A stretch of 35,686 bases of DNA from positions 1 through 35,686 of the forward strand of contig DYGW01000010.1 in NCBI GenBank assembly GCA_020724485.1, given 5' to 3'. Each line of letters begins with the position of its first letter. The stretch's first letter is position 1. The notes beneath the pieces were generated by a model. The model was given only the letters and a program-made list of their open reading frames with translations. It did not search any database and was not told the origin of the DNA. The position numbers and the translations under genes are program-made. Shown one piece after another: positions 7,845 through 15,775 of this stretch. Source of the stretch: Thermoflexus sp. GTDB taxonomy: Bacteria; Chloroflexota; Anaerolineae; Aggregatilineales; Aggregatilineaceae.

Positions 7845-8243
7845 ATGGAAAAACTCACCCTGGAACTCCCTGCCCTGTACGCAGACCACCACGTGCTGGC
7901 CGTCCGGCAGATGCTCACTGAGCTGCCGGGCGTCACGGCGATCTACGCCAGCAGCGCGTTTCAGGTGGTCGAAGTCACGTTCGATCCCGCGCAGATTGAC
8001 GCCGACCGCATTCGCGCGCGCTTGGGCGAAGCGGGTTACCTGGAGCCGCTCGCTGTGCCGGCTGAGTCGGACAAAGCGGCTTACCACTCCGACGATCCCA
8101 ACGTCTACTTCCGCCACACCGCCGCCTATGCCCACACCGGGCAGACCGTCGGGTTTGCGCAGCGAGTGGCCTACGCTGGGCGTCCGCTTTGGCCGTGTCC
8201 GGGCATGGGCCCATTGAAGATCACGGATGAAGAAGGGGATTAA
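7845..8243 (+). CDS. Small HMA-like (ferredoxin-fold) protein without the CXXC motif, coupled to CODH
   Basis: A 132-residue cytoplasmic protein. Residues 1-68 match the pattern of heavy-metal-associated domains: a beta strand, a helix with VRQMLTELPGVTAIYAS, a strand with FQVVEVTFDP, then IDADRIRARLGEAGYL. The metal-binding loop that normally carries CXXC reads LYADHH at residues 11-16, so Asp14, His15 and His16 are the only obvious ligands. The tail (70-132) is unrecognised and has one Cys in WPCPGMGP. The stop codon is followed after 2 bases by the CODH start, so the two are almost certainly co-translated. A role in nickel or iron delivery to CODH/ACS is a contextual guess; a regulatory role is equally possible. 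Confidence 0.75.
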   Translation: MEKLTLELPALYADHHVLAVRQMLTELPGVTAIYASSAFQVVEVTFDPAQIDADRIRARLGEAGYLEPLAVPAESDKAAYHSDDPNVYFRHTAAYAHTGQTVGFAQRVAYAGRPLWPCPGMGPLKITDEEGD

Positions 8244-8245
8244 CC

Positions 8246-10261
8246 ATGGCAAAAGAAAAACGCAGCCCCGAAGAACTGAGCATTGATCCTGCCGCCCAAC
8301 AGATGCTGATCCGCGCCGATCAGCTCGGCATCAGCACAGCCTTCACCCGCGCCGCCGACATGGCCGCCTGCAACATCGGCGGGGCGGGCATGTGCTGCAA
8401 GCTGTGCGGCATGGGTCCCTGCCGGCTGACCAAAGAAGGGCAGACGGGCGTGTGCGGGGCGACGCTGGACACGATCCAGGCGCGCAACTTCATCCGCGCC
8501 ATCGCCGCCGGCGCCGCCGCCCACTCCGATCACGGGCGCGACATGGCCTTCACGCTCAAGGCGGTCGCCAACGGCCAGACCGAGGGCTACGTCATCCGCG
8601 ATGTGGCCAAGCTGCGCATCGTCGCAGCGGAGTACGGCATTCCCATCGAGGGCCGCGCTCCAGAAGAGATCGCCAACGACCTGGCCGACCTCTACATTGC
8701 CCAGTTCGGCCAGCAGAAAGGCAAAGTGGCCCCGATCGTTCGCGCGCCCAAGAAGCGCCAGAAGCTGTGGGAAGAGCGGCGCGTCATGCCGCGCGGCATT
8801 GACCGCGAAGTGGTGGAGGCCCTGCACCGCACGCACATTGGCGACGACCAGGACCCGGAGCATATCCTGGAGCACGCCGTGCGCACGGCGCTCTCCGACG
8901 GCTGGGGCGGCAGCATCATCGCCACCGACATCTCGGACATCCTCTTCGGCACGCCAGCGCCCATCCTAGGCCAGGCCAACCTGGGCGTGCTGAAAGACGA
9001 CATGGTCAACGTGATCGTGCACGGCCACGAACCGACGCTCAGCCAGATGATCGTCGCCGCCTCGCAGGACCCGGAGATCATCGCCTACGCGCGCAAAGCG
9101 GGCGCGAAGGGCGTCAATTTGTCCGGCATCTGCTGCACGGCCAACGAAATCCTGATGCGCCAGGGCATCCCGGCGGCGGGCAACTTCCTGCAGCAGGAAC
9201 TGGCCATCCTCACCGGCGCGGTCGAGGCGATGGTGGTGGACGTGCAGTGCATCATGCAGGCGCTGGTCAACCTGGCGACCAACTTCCACACCAAGATCAT
9301 CACTACCTCGCCCAAGGTGCGCATCACCGGCGCGACACACATCGAGTTCGACGAGCACAAGGCGCTGACCATCGCCAAGCAAATCCTGCGTGAGGCGATT
9401 GACAACTACCAGAATCGCGGCGAGACGCACATCCCTGACGTGCGCGAAGACCTGATCCCTGGCTTCTCGCACGAGTACATCAACTACATGCTCGGCGGCA
9501 GCTATCGCGCCTCGTTCCGCCCGCTCAATGACGCGATCATGGCCGGGCGCATTCGCGGCGTGGCGGCCATCGTCGGCTGCAATAACCCGCGCAGCAAGCA
9601 CGACTACCTGCACACCCATGTCACGCGCGAGCTGCTGCGCCAGGATGTGCTGGTCGTCGAGACCGGCTGCGGGGCCATCGCCAGCGCCAAGATGGGCCTC
9701 TTGCTCGGCGAGGCCGGGCTGGAACAGGTGGGGCCGGGCCTGCGCGAAATCTGCGAGACGGTCGGCATCCCGCCCGTGCTGCACATGGGCTCGTGCGTGG
9801 ACAACTCGCGCATCCTGACGGTGCTGACGCAGATGGTCGCGGATGGCGGCCTGGGCGACGACATTGACCAGATTCCCGCCGTCGGCCTGGCCCCAGAGTG
9901 GATGAGCGAGAAGGCGCTCTCCATCGGCACATACTGTGTGGCGTCGGGCGCTTATGTCATCTTCGGCGGCTCCTCGCCGATCAGCGGCATGCCTGACCGC
10001 GTGGACGACAGCGACCGCGTGCTGCGCTACATCAGCCAGGGCTGGGAGGCGCTGTACGGCGGCAAGATGGAGTTCGTCGCCGATCCCGACGAGATGATCC
10101 GCCGCACGCTGGAGCACATTGACAAGAAGCGCGCCGCGCTCAACCTGCCCGCCTATGATCCAGGGCGGTTCGGGCGCAGCGGCGACCAGCGTATGTTGGA
10201 ACTGGAAGAGCTGCCGCTGGCCGAGCGCCAGGCGGCCCTCTACGGCGTACCGGCCAAGTAG
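8246..10261 (+). CDS. acsA: Ni-Fe carbon monoxide dehydrogenase catalytic subunit
   Basis: A 671-residue homodimeric anaerobic CODH (CooS/AcsA family) that interconverts CO2 and CO. Cys42 and Cys50 match the inter-subunit D-cluster. Cys51, Cys54, Cys59 and Cys70 match the B-cluster. The C-cluster set is complete: His261, Cys297 (or Cys296), Cys335, Cys445, Cys475 and Cys517. His93 and His96 match the proton-channel histidines, and a Lys at about 556 (SEKALSIGTY) matches the active-site lysine. Length is typical. GGGG precedes the ATG, and acetyl-CoA synthase begins 11 bases after the stop, so this is the ACS-associated enzyme supplying CO to the A-cluster. The symbol cooS would also fit. Confidence 0.97.
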   Translation: MAKEKRSPEELSIDPAAQQMLIRADQLGISTAFTRAADMAACNIGGAGMCCKLCGMGPCRLTKEGQTGVCGATLDTIQARNFIRAIAAGAAAHSDHGRDMAFTLKAVANGQTEGYVIRDVAKLRIVAAEYGIPIEGRAPEEIANDLADLYIAQFGQQKGKVAPIVRAPKKRQKLWEERRVMPRGIDREVVEALHRTHIGDDQDPEHILEHAVRTALSDGWGGSIIATDISDILFGTPAPILGQANLGVLKDDMVNVIVHGHEPTLSQMIVAASQDPEIIAYARKAGAKGVNLSGICCTANEILMRQGIPAAGNFLQQELAILTGAVEAMVVDVQCIMQALVNLATNFHTKIITTSPKVRITGATHIEFDEHKALTIAKQILREAIDNYQNRGETHIPDVREDLIPGFSHEYINYMLGGSYRASFRPLNDAIMAGRIRGVAAIVGCNNPRSKHDYLHTHVTRELLRQDVLVVETGCGAIASAKMGLLLGEAGLEQVGPGLREICETVGIPPVLHMGSCVDNSRILTVLTQMVADGGLGDDIDQIPAVGLAPEWMSEKALSIGTYCVASGAYVIFGGSSPISGMPDRVDDSDRVLRYISQGWEALYGGKMEFVADPDEMIRRTLEHIDKKRAALNLPAYDPGRFGRSGDQRMLELEELPLAERQAALYGVPAK

Positions 10262-10272
10262 GAGAGCGACGC

Positions 10273-13200
10273 ATGTCCCGATACATTGCTACGCGCGCGA
10301 TTCGCGGGGCGAACGCGCTGGTCACCGAAGCTGAGCTTATGCTCAACAAGGCGCTGGCTGAAAAGGGGCCGGATACGCCCGTCGCTTTCCCCAACACGGC
10401 TTACTACCTGCCCGTGATCTACGGCATGACCGGGCGCGAAGTCACCAGGATCGGCGACCTGACTCATGTGGTGCGTCACGCCCGTGAGCTACTGCACCCC
10501 GTCCCGTCACGCCAGAAATGGACGCCCTACCTGGGCGAGACGCTTGACAGCGGTATGGCCACCTTGCTGGCCGCCGAAACCATCGAGGCGATTCGCTTCG
10601 TCTACGGCTTGCAGCCGGAGCCGTTCCCCGGCATCGAGCTGGCCGGCGGCACGTCCTACGGCAGCAACGGCAGCGGCAACATCGGCCACCTCAACGGCCC
10701 CATTGACGACATCCAGCTTCGCTCGTGGGGCATCCAGTTGGTGGACGGGCGTATGCCCGGCTTCGCGGCGATTGTGGGCGCGGCCAAATCCAACGAGGTC
10801 GCCGTCAAGATCGTGCGCGAGCTACAGCGCCGCAACATCCTGTGCTTCCTCTCCGGCAACGTCAACGGGCGCAGCATCATCCACCAGTTGCAGGAAGAAG
10901 GCGTCGAGTTAGGCTACGACACCTACACCGTGCCCTTCGGCACCGACACGATCAGCGCCATCTACGCGCTGGGGTTCGCCACGCGCTCGGCGCTGACCTT
11001 CGGCGGCATCAAGCCCGGCCAGGCGCGCGACATCCTGCTCTACAACAAGCAGCGCGTGTTCGCCTTCGTGCTGGCCCTGGGCGAGGTGGACGATCTCAAG
11101 TACGCAGCGGCGGCGGGCGCCATCAACTACGGCTTCCCGGTCATCGCCGACACGGTCATCCCCGAAATCCTGCCCACTGGCGTCACCACCTACGAGCACG
11201 TGGTCAGCATGCCCTTCAACGAGATCGAGGGCAAAGACGACCTGGAGCGCGCCGAAATCCTGGTGCAGAAGTGCATCGAGGTGCGCGGCGTGAAGATCAA
11301 GGTCGCCGACGTGCCCGTGCCGGTGCCCTACGGCTCGGCCTTCGAGGGCGAAGTCGTGCGTAAGGCCGACATGCGTATCGAGTTCGGCGGCAAGTACGCG
11401 CGCTGCTTCGAGTACCTGCGTATGGTGGACATGGATCAGGTGCAGGACGGCAAGGTCGAGATCGTCGGCCCCACCTTTGACGACATCGAGCCGCAGGGTC
11501 ACATGGACCTGGGCATCGTCATCGAAGTAGCGGGCCGCCAGATGCAGAAGGACTTCGAGCCGGTGTTGGAGCGCCAGGTGCACTACTTCGTCAACGGCGC
11601 GTCCGGCATCCAGCACATCGGCCAGCGCGACATCGCCTGGATTCGCATCTCCAACGCCGCCGCCGCGAAGGGCTTCAGCCTGGAGCACTTCGGCAAGATT
11701 CTGCACGCCCGCTATCACGCCGACTTCGGCGCGATTGTGGACAAAGTGCAGGTGACGCTCTACACCGACAAAGCCGAGATCGAGGCCTGGCTGGCACGGG
11801 CGCGCGAAGCCTACGACTATCGCAACAAGCGCCTGGAAGACCTGACCGACACCGCCGTAGACGAGTTCTACTCGTGCACGCTGTGCGTCCCGCCCGACCA
11901 GGACATCATGCTGGCCGACGGCTCGTTCCTGCCCATCGAAACGTTGATCCACCAGGCGGTTGACCACGGCCTGCGCCCGGTCATGACCTTTGCCCAAGAC
12001 CGGCTTACCAGCCACTCGATGGGCGAACTGTTCATTAACCCCGCTCCCAGCGAGTTGGTGTGTATCCGGCTCAAGAATGGCAACGACCTGACCCTGACCG
12101 CCAACCATAAGGTGCTGGTGGACAGGCCGGAGGGGTTGCTGTGGGTGGCCGCTGGCAAGCTCCAGGCCGGGGACTACGTGTTGGACGCTCTGCCGGAGCT
12201 TGAAGAGACGGGCGAAGAACCCCCCTACATCGTTGACTTTCTGCCAGAAGACTACAAGGTTGCTGATGATGCGTTCTACCCACAGTTGCGCGCCTGGACG
12301 CTGGCCCGCTATCCGCGCCTGACCGAGGCGGCCAGAGCTTTCGGCCTCCCCTACCGGCGGCTTTACAGCGCCCTCTATCCGCGCCAGGGGGTTTCGCACC
12401 AGCGGCTCACCATTGGCGAGATCAAGACGGCGCTGGCTGCCCTCAACCAGGAATGGGACGCCGTCAAACGGACGCTGCGCTGCTTCCAGTCGAAGGCTGT
12501 GCTTCACCGCGCGCAGCTTGACGCCGATCTGCTCTATGTCGCCGGTCTGGTGGCCTCAGACGGCTGTGTGCGCTGGCGCGGGCCAGAGGGACGTAGCGGC
12601 GTGTTCGTCCAGTTCACCAACACCGAACCGGCGCTCGTCCGTCGTTTCAACGAGATCGTGTCGCAAGTCTTTGGCCATGTGCCCACGCAGCAAACCCACC
12701 CGCCCAAGACCAGCCGTTCGGACGATCTGACGATTGAGGGCCAGCGGGAAGTCACGGTTTCTGTGGCGGCCAATACCCTGCTGGGTCGCCTGCTCAATGG
12801 CCTGGGGATCGGCCTGCCCGGCCAGGAGCAGAAATGGAATGGCTATGCCATTTCCGCGCTCTCACCCGACCTGGTGGCGGCCTTCCTGCGCGGCCTGTTC
12901 GACGGCGATGGGCACGTTTCAGGCCAGAGGGTGCTGTTCACCACGCGCACGAAGGTGGAAGCGCGCCACATCCATCTCCTGCTCAAGAGACTGGGCATCG
13001 TGTCGTACATCAGCCCCATCACGCGCGGCTACCAGGTGGCGACCAGTTCCGATGGCGACGCACTCCGCTTCCGCGAGCGCGTTGGCACAGATCATCCGGC
13101 CAAGCGCGCCCGCCTGGACGCGATCACCCTGCGCCAGGACGAGCACCATGTCGTGCGCAACGATACGATCCCCCTGTCGTGCCACAAGCACCTGACGGCG

Positions 13201-15699
13201 CTGGTGGAACGCTATCCGATCCCGGTCACCCGGCTGCCAGTGGACGGCAAGACGCTTCTGAACTGGCGCAAGGGCGAGTCTCGGCCCAGCAAGGCCAAAC
13301 TTGCCGCTGTGCTGGATGCCCTGAGTGGCATTGTCCCGCCCCAGGACGCAGATTACGCGGCTCTGCGGGCCTGGACGCAAGCCGATGTGCGCTTGCAGAA
13401 AGTCAGAGAGGTTGTCTCCGTCCCCAGCCAGGGTGAGCGCGTGTACAACTTCAGCGTCGAGCACACCCACAACTATGTGGTCAACGGCGTGATCGTCAAG
13501 AACTGCCAGTCGTTCGCGCCAGACCACGTCTGCATCGTCAGCCCGGAGCGGCTGGGCCTGTGCGGCGCGTACAACTGGCTGGACTGCAAGGCGTCGTTCA
13601 GCATCAACCCCACCGGTCCCAACCAGCCGATCAAGCTTGGCCAGATACTGGACCCGGGCAAGGGCTACTGGCAGGGTACCAACGAGTACGCCGCCATCGG
13701 CTCGCACGGCACCGTGCAGAAGGTGGCCATGTACTCGATCATGGAAAACCCGATGACGGCCTGCGGCTGCTTCGAGTGCATCGTCATGCTCATCCCCGAA
13801 GCGAACGGCGTGATGGTCGTCAGCCGCGAAGACACGAGCATGACCCCGGCGGGCATGACCTTCAGCACGCTGGCTGGCATGGCTGGCGGCGGCCTGCAAA
13901 CGCCGGGCGTGATGGGCGTCGGCAAGTATTACCTGATCAGCCCCAAGTTCATCTCCGCCGACGGCGGCCTGAAGCGCGTGGTGTGGATGAGCAGCATCCT
14001 TAAAGAGACGATGGCCGAGGAACTGCGCGCCGCCGCCGAGCGCGAGGGCGTGCCTGAACTGCTCGACAAGATCGCCGACGAGCGCACCGTGACCGACGTA
14101 GATGAGCTGGTCGCCTGGCTGGAGGAGCACAATCACCCGGCCCTGGCGATGGGGCCGATGGAAGCTGGCGCCGCGTCGGAAGCGGAAGTAGCCCCGGCCA
14201 GCGCCATCAGCCAGGCCGAAGCGGTGCTCGACACGCCGGACGAAGTCGCGCCGGCGGTCGAGCCGGAGCCAGAACCTGCCCTGCCCGAACCGGCGCAGGC
14301 AGCGGTCGAACCGCCAGCGGAACCAGAACCGGCCATGACTCCTGAGCCTGTCCACGCCGATCTGCCGCCCGGCGAGCCGGGCGCACCTGAAAGCCCGGCA
14401 GCCCAGCAGCCACCGGCCCCCGTCCCTCCCGCTGCGGTGGGAGACACGGGCGCGGCGTTCTTCGACCAGCTTCGTCGCGCGCTGGCCGCGGGCCTGCTGG
14501 CCGCCGCGCGCGAGCTTGGTGCGGACGTGAGCGGCGTGCAAATGCCGGCCCCTACAGCGGCCCCCATGCCACTGCCTGCCGTGCCCGCACAGCCCGCCCC
14601 GCCGCCTCAGGCCCCGCCCGCCGAACCGGTCAAGGCCGAGGCTCCCGCGCCGCCCAAGCCCGCTGAGCCACCCAAGCCCGGCGCGCCGCCCAAGAAGGCG
14701 CTCGCGCCCGACAAGCCCTGGCTGAGCGCCGAGACCAAGACGGAGATCGTCAAGGAGAAGTGGCCCGGCAGGGTGCGCGAGGTGACGCTCGGCGCGACCA
14801 AAGAGCAGGGCGGCACGCGCGCCCGCGCCCTGACCGTCGGCGGCGAGAGCGCCCTGCCCTTCATGTTCTTCGAGGGCAACATCCCGCACCGGCCAGCGGT
14901 GGCTATCGAGATCATGGATAAGCGTCCAGAGGACTGGTCGCCGGTGCTGCTGCGGGCGTGGGGCAAAGCCGCCAACGACCCGGCGCAGTGGGCCAAAGCC
15001 GCCGAAAGCGCCGGAGCCGATGCCCTGGTGCTGGCGCTGAGTCTCACCGACGCCGACGGCAAGCCCAACACGCCGGAGCGCGCCGTCGCCACGACCAAAG
15101 CCGTGCTGCAGGCCAGCGGCCTGCCGCTGATCGTCTGGGGGCCGGGCCAGGCCGAGGCCGACAACGCCCTGCTGGTGCCCATCGCCGAGGCGACCGCTGG
15201 CGAGCGGTTGGCGCTGGGCATCTGCGAAGACAAGAACTACCGCACCATCGTCGCTACGGCGATGGCTAACAATCACCTGGTCATCGCCCGCACGGCGATG
15301 GATGTCAACCTGGCCAAGCAGCTTAACATCCTGATCAGCGACATGGGCCTGCCGCTCGACCGCGTGCTGATGGATCCCACCACCGGCGCGCTGGGCTATG
15401 GCATCGAATACGGCTACTCGGTGATGGAGCGCCTGCGCCTGGCGGCGCTGCAAGGCGACGCCATGACCCAACTGCCGATGATCGTCACGCCCGGCTACGA
15501 GGCCTGGAAAGCCAAAGAGTCGAAGGTGGGCGAGGGCGTGCCGGAGGCGTGGGGCGACTGGGAAGCGCGTGCCATCCACTGGGAGACGCTGACCGCCATG
15601 GCCCTGGTCGAATCGGCGGCGAACATCGTCGTGCTGCGTCACCCGGAGAGCGTCAAGCGGGTGCGCCTGGCGATTGACGACTTGATGAGCGCCAAGTGA
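10273..15699 (+). CDS. acsB: Acetyl-CoA synthase AcsB fused to CFeSP small subunit AcsD, interrupted by an intein
   Basis: A single 1808-codon frame. Residues 1-537 and 1078-1296 are acetyl-CoA synthase (AcsB/CdhC), about 756 residues when joined, against about 730 in Moorella. Residues 538-1077 are an intein. A Pro/Ala/Glu-rich linker (1297-1479) leads to a complete AcsD/CdhD (1480-1808). AcsB assembles acetyl-CoA from CO, a methyl group and CoA. Its A-cluster ligands are Cys535, Cys1078, Cys1087 and Cys1097 for the [4Fe-4S], and Cys1164-Gly-Cys1166 for the distal nickel. The intein lies between the first two of these, so the precursor cannot form a normal A-cluster before splicing. GGAGAG precedes the ATG. 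In Moorella, acsB and acsD are separate genes. Confidence 0.95.
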   Translation: MSRYIATRAIRGANALVTEAELMLNKALAEKGPDTPVAFPNTAYYLPVIYGMTGREVTRIGDLTHVVRHARELLHPVPSRQKWTPYLGETLDSGMATLLAAETIEAIRFVYGLQPEPFPGIELAGGTSYGSNGSGNIGHLNGPIDDIQLRSWGIQLVDGRMPGFAAIVGAAKSNEVAVKIVRELQRRNILCFLSGNVNGRSIIHQLQEEGVELGYDTYTVPFGTDTISAIYALGFATRSALTFGGIKPGQARDILLYNKQRVFAFVLALGEVDDLKYAAAAGAINYGFPVIADTVIPEILPTGVTTYEHVVSMPFNEIEGKDDLERAEILVQKCIEVRGVKIKVADVPVPVPYGSAFEGEVVRKADMRIEFGGKYARCFEYLRMVDMDQVQDGKVEIVGPTFDDIEPQGHMDLGIVIEVAGRQMQKDFEPVLERQVHYFVNGASGIQHIGQRDIAWIRISNAAAAKGFSLEHFGKILHARYHADFGAIVDKVQVTLYTDKAEIEAWLARAREAYDYRNKRLEDLTDTAVDEFYSCTLCVPPDQDIMLADGSFLPIETLIHQAVDHGLRPVMTFAQDRLTSHSMGELFINPAPSELVCIRLKNGNDLTLTANHKVLVDRPEGLLWVAAGKLQAGDYVLDALPELEETGEEPPYIVDFLPEDYKVADDAFYPQLRAWTLARYPRLTEAARAFGLPYRRLYSALYPRQGVSHQRLTIGEIKTALAALNQEWDAVKRTLRCFQSKAVLHRAQLDADLLYVAGLVASDGCVRWRGPEGRSGVFVQFTNTEPALVRRFNEIVSQVFGHVPTQQTHPPKTSRSDDLTIEGQREVTVSVAANTLLGRLLNGLGIGLPGQEQKWNGYAISALSPDLVAAFLRGLFDGDGHVSGQRVLFTTRTKVEARHIHLLLKRLGIVSYISPITRGYQVATSSDGDALRFRERVGTDHPAKRARLDAITLRQDEHHVVRNDTIPLSCHKHLTALVERYPIPVTRLPVDGKTLLNWRKGESRPSKAKLAAVLDALSGIVPPQDADYAALRAWTQADVRLQKVREVVSVPSQGERVYNFSVEHTHNYVVNGVIVKNCQSFAPDHVCIVSPERLGLCGAYNWLDCKASFSINPTGPNQPIKLGQILDPGKGYWQGTNEYAAIGSHGTVQKVAMYSIMENPMTACGCFECIVMLIPEANGVMVVSREDTSMTPAGMTFSTLAGMAGGGLQTPGVMGVGKYYLISPKFISADGGLKRVVWMSSILKETMAEELRAAAEREGVPELLDKIADERTVTDVDELVAWLEEHNHPALAMGPMEAGAASEAEVAPASAISQAEAVLDTPDEVAPAVEPEPEPALPEPAQAAVEPPAEPEPAMTPEPVHADLPPGEPGAPESPAAQQPPAPVPPAAVGDTGAAFFDQLRRALAAGLLAAARELGADVSGVQMPAPTAAPMPLPAVPAQPAPPPQAPPAEPVKAEAPAPPKPAEPPKPGAPPKKALAPDKPWLSAETKTEIVKEKWPGRVREVTLGATKEQGGTRARALTVGGESALPFMFFEGNIPHRPAVAIEIMDKRPEDWSPVLLRAWGKAANDPAQWAKAAESAGADALVLALSLTDADGKPNTPERAVATTKAVLQASGLPLIVWGPGQAEADNALLVPIAEATAGERLALGICEDKNYRTIVATAMANNHLVIARTAMDVNLAKQLNILISDMGLPLDRVLMDPTTGALGYGIEYGYSVMERLRLAALQGDAMTQLPMIVTPGYEAWKAKESKVGEGVPEAWGDWEARAIHWETLTAMALVESAANIVVLRHPESVKRVRLAIDDLMSAK
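11884..13503 (+). mobile_element. Intein with LAGLIDADG homing endonuclease inside acsB
   Basis: 540 residues (538-1077 of the precursor). Block A begins at Cys538 (CVPPDQDIMLADGSFLPIE). Block B carries TANH at 609-612. Two LAGLIDADG helices are present, VAGLVASDG (756-764) and LRGLFDGDG (872-880), and both keep the catalytic Asp (763, 879). Blocks F and G read YNFSVEHTHNYVVNG, then VIVKN, followed by extein Cys1078. The terminal Asn1077 is present, but the penultimate residue is Lys, not the usual His. Helix-turn-helix-like stretches near 677-702 and 988-1020 may help DNA binding. Excision rejoins the extein as SCTL-CQSFAP, the uninterrupted AcsB sequence. Base composition is similar to the host gene, so the insertion looks old or well adapted. 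Confidence 0.93.
14161..14709 (+). other. Pro/Ala/Glu-rich inter-domain linker in the AcsB-AcsD fusion
   Basis: Residues 1297-1479 (183 residues) are dominated by Pro, Ala and Glu, with runs such as PAVEPEPEPALPEPAQ and PAPPKPAEPPKPGAPPKK. This is the composition of an extended, flexible tether. In its middle (about 1391-1423) is a short amphipathic helix-like island, FFDQLRRALAAGLLAAAREL, that could be a docking or dimerisation element. Such a linker would let AcsD swing between the methyltransferase and the A-cluster. Confidence 0.85.
14710..15699 (+). other. acsD: AcsD (CFeSP small subunit) domain of the fusion
   Basis: Residues 1480-1808 make up a full-length corrinoid iron-sulfur protein small subunit (AcsD/CdhD), a TIM-barrel protein that pairs with AcsC and shelters the cobamide. 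Diagnostic stretches are VTLGATKEQGGTRARALTVG, LPFMFFEGNIPHRPA, NILISDMGLPLDRVLMDPTT, GALGYGIEYGYSVMERLRLA and IVTPGYEAWKAKES. No start codon with a ribosome-binding site is obvious at its beginning, so it is expected to be made only as the C-terminal part of the AcsB fusion. The AcsC partner is encoded about 1.1 kb downstream. Confidence 0.93.
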
Positions 15700-15710
15700 T
15701 GACTCAGCAC

Positions 15711-15737
15711 GGGGGGCGGCCCGCCGGGCTGCCCCCC
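15711..15737 (+). promoter_or_regulatory. Strong GC hairpin after the acsB-acsD stop codon
   Basis: GGGGGGCGGCCCG (15711-15723) pairs with CGGGCTGCCCCCC (15725-15737), 13 bp with one G-T wobble. It begins 12 bases after the stop codon. No T-run follows, so it is more likely an mRNA-stabilising or partial-termination hairpin that sets the ratio of ACS to downstream products than a full terminator. Confidence 0.55.
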
Positions 15738-15775
15738 GCTGGCCCTGTCAGCGACTGACGGATGGACGCCGCCCG

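Noticed and set aside
11875-11886. Cys535 as the first intein residue instead of Cys538
   Set aside because: Starting at Cys535 would delete an A-cluster ligand after splicing. Cys538 aligns with block A and gives the uninterrupted AcsB sequence.
12919-15642. A 907-codon minus-strand open frame opposite acsB-acsD
   Set aside because: Its translation is His/Arg/Gly-rich with no family signature, and the plus strand carries full AcsB and AcsD motifs.
10273-15699. A mis-assembled chimera as explanation for the giant acsB gene
   Set aside because: All three junctions are in frame, the intein blocks are complete, and the extein ends rejoin exactly into AcsB. An assembly error would rarely do this, though reads should still be checked.
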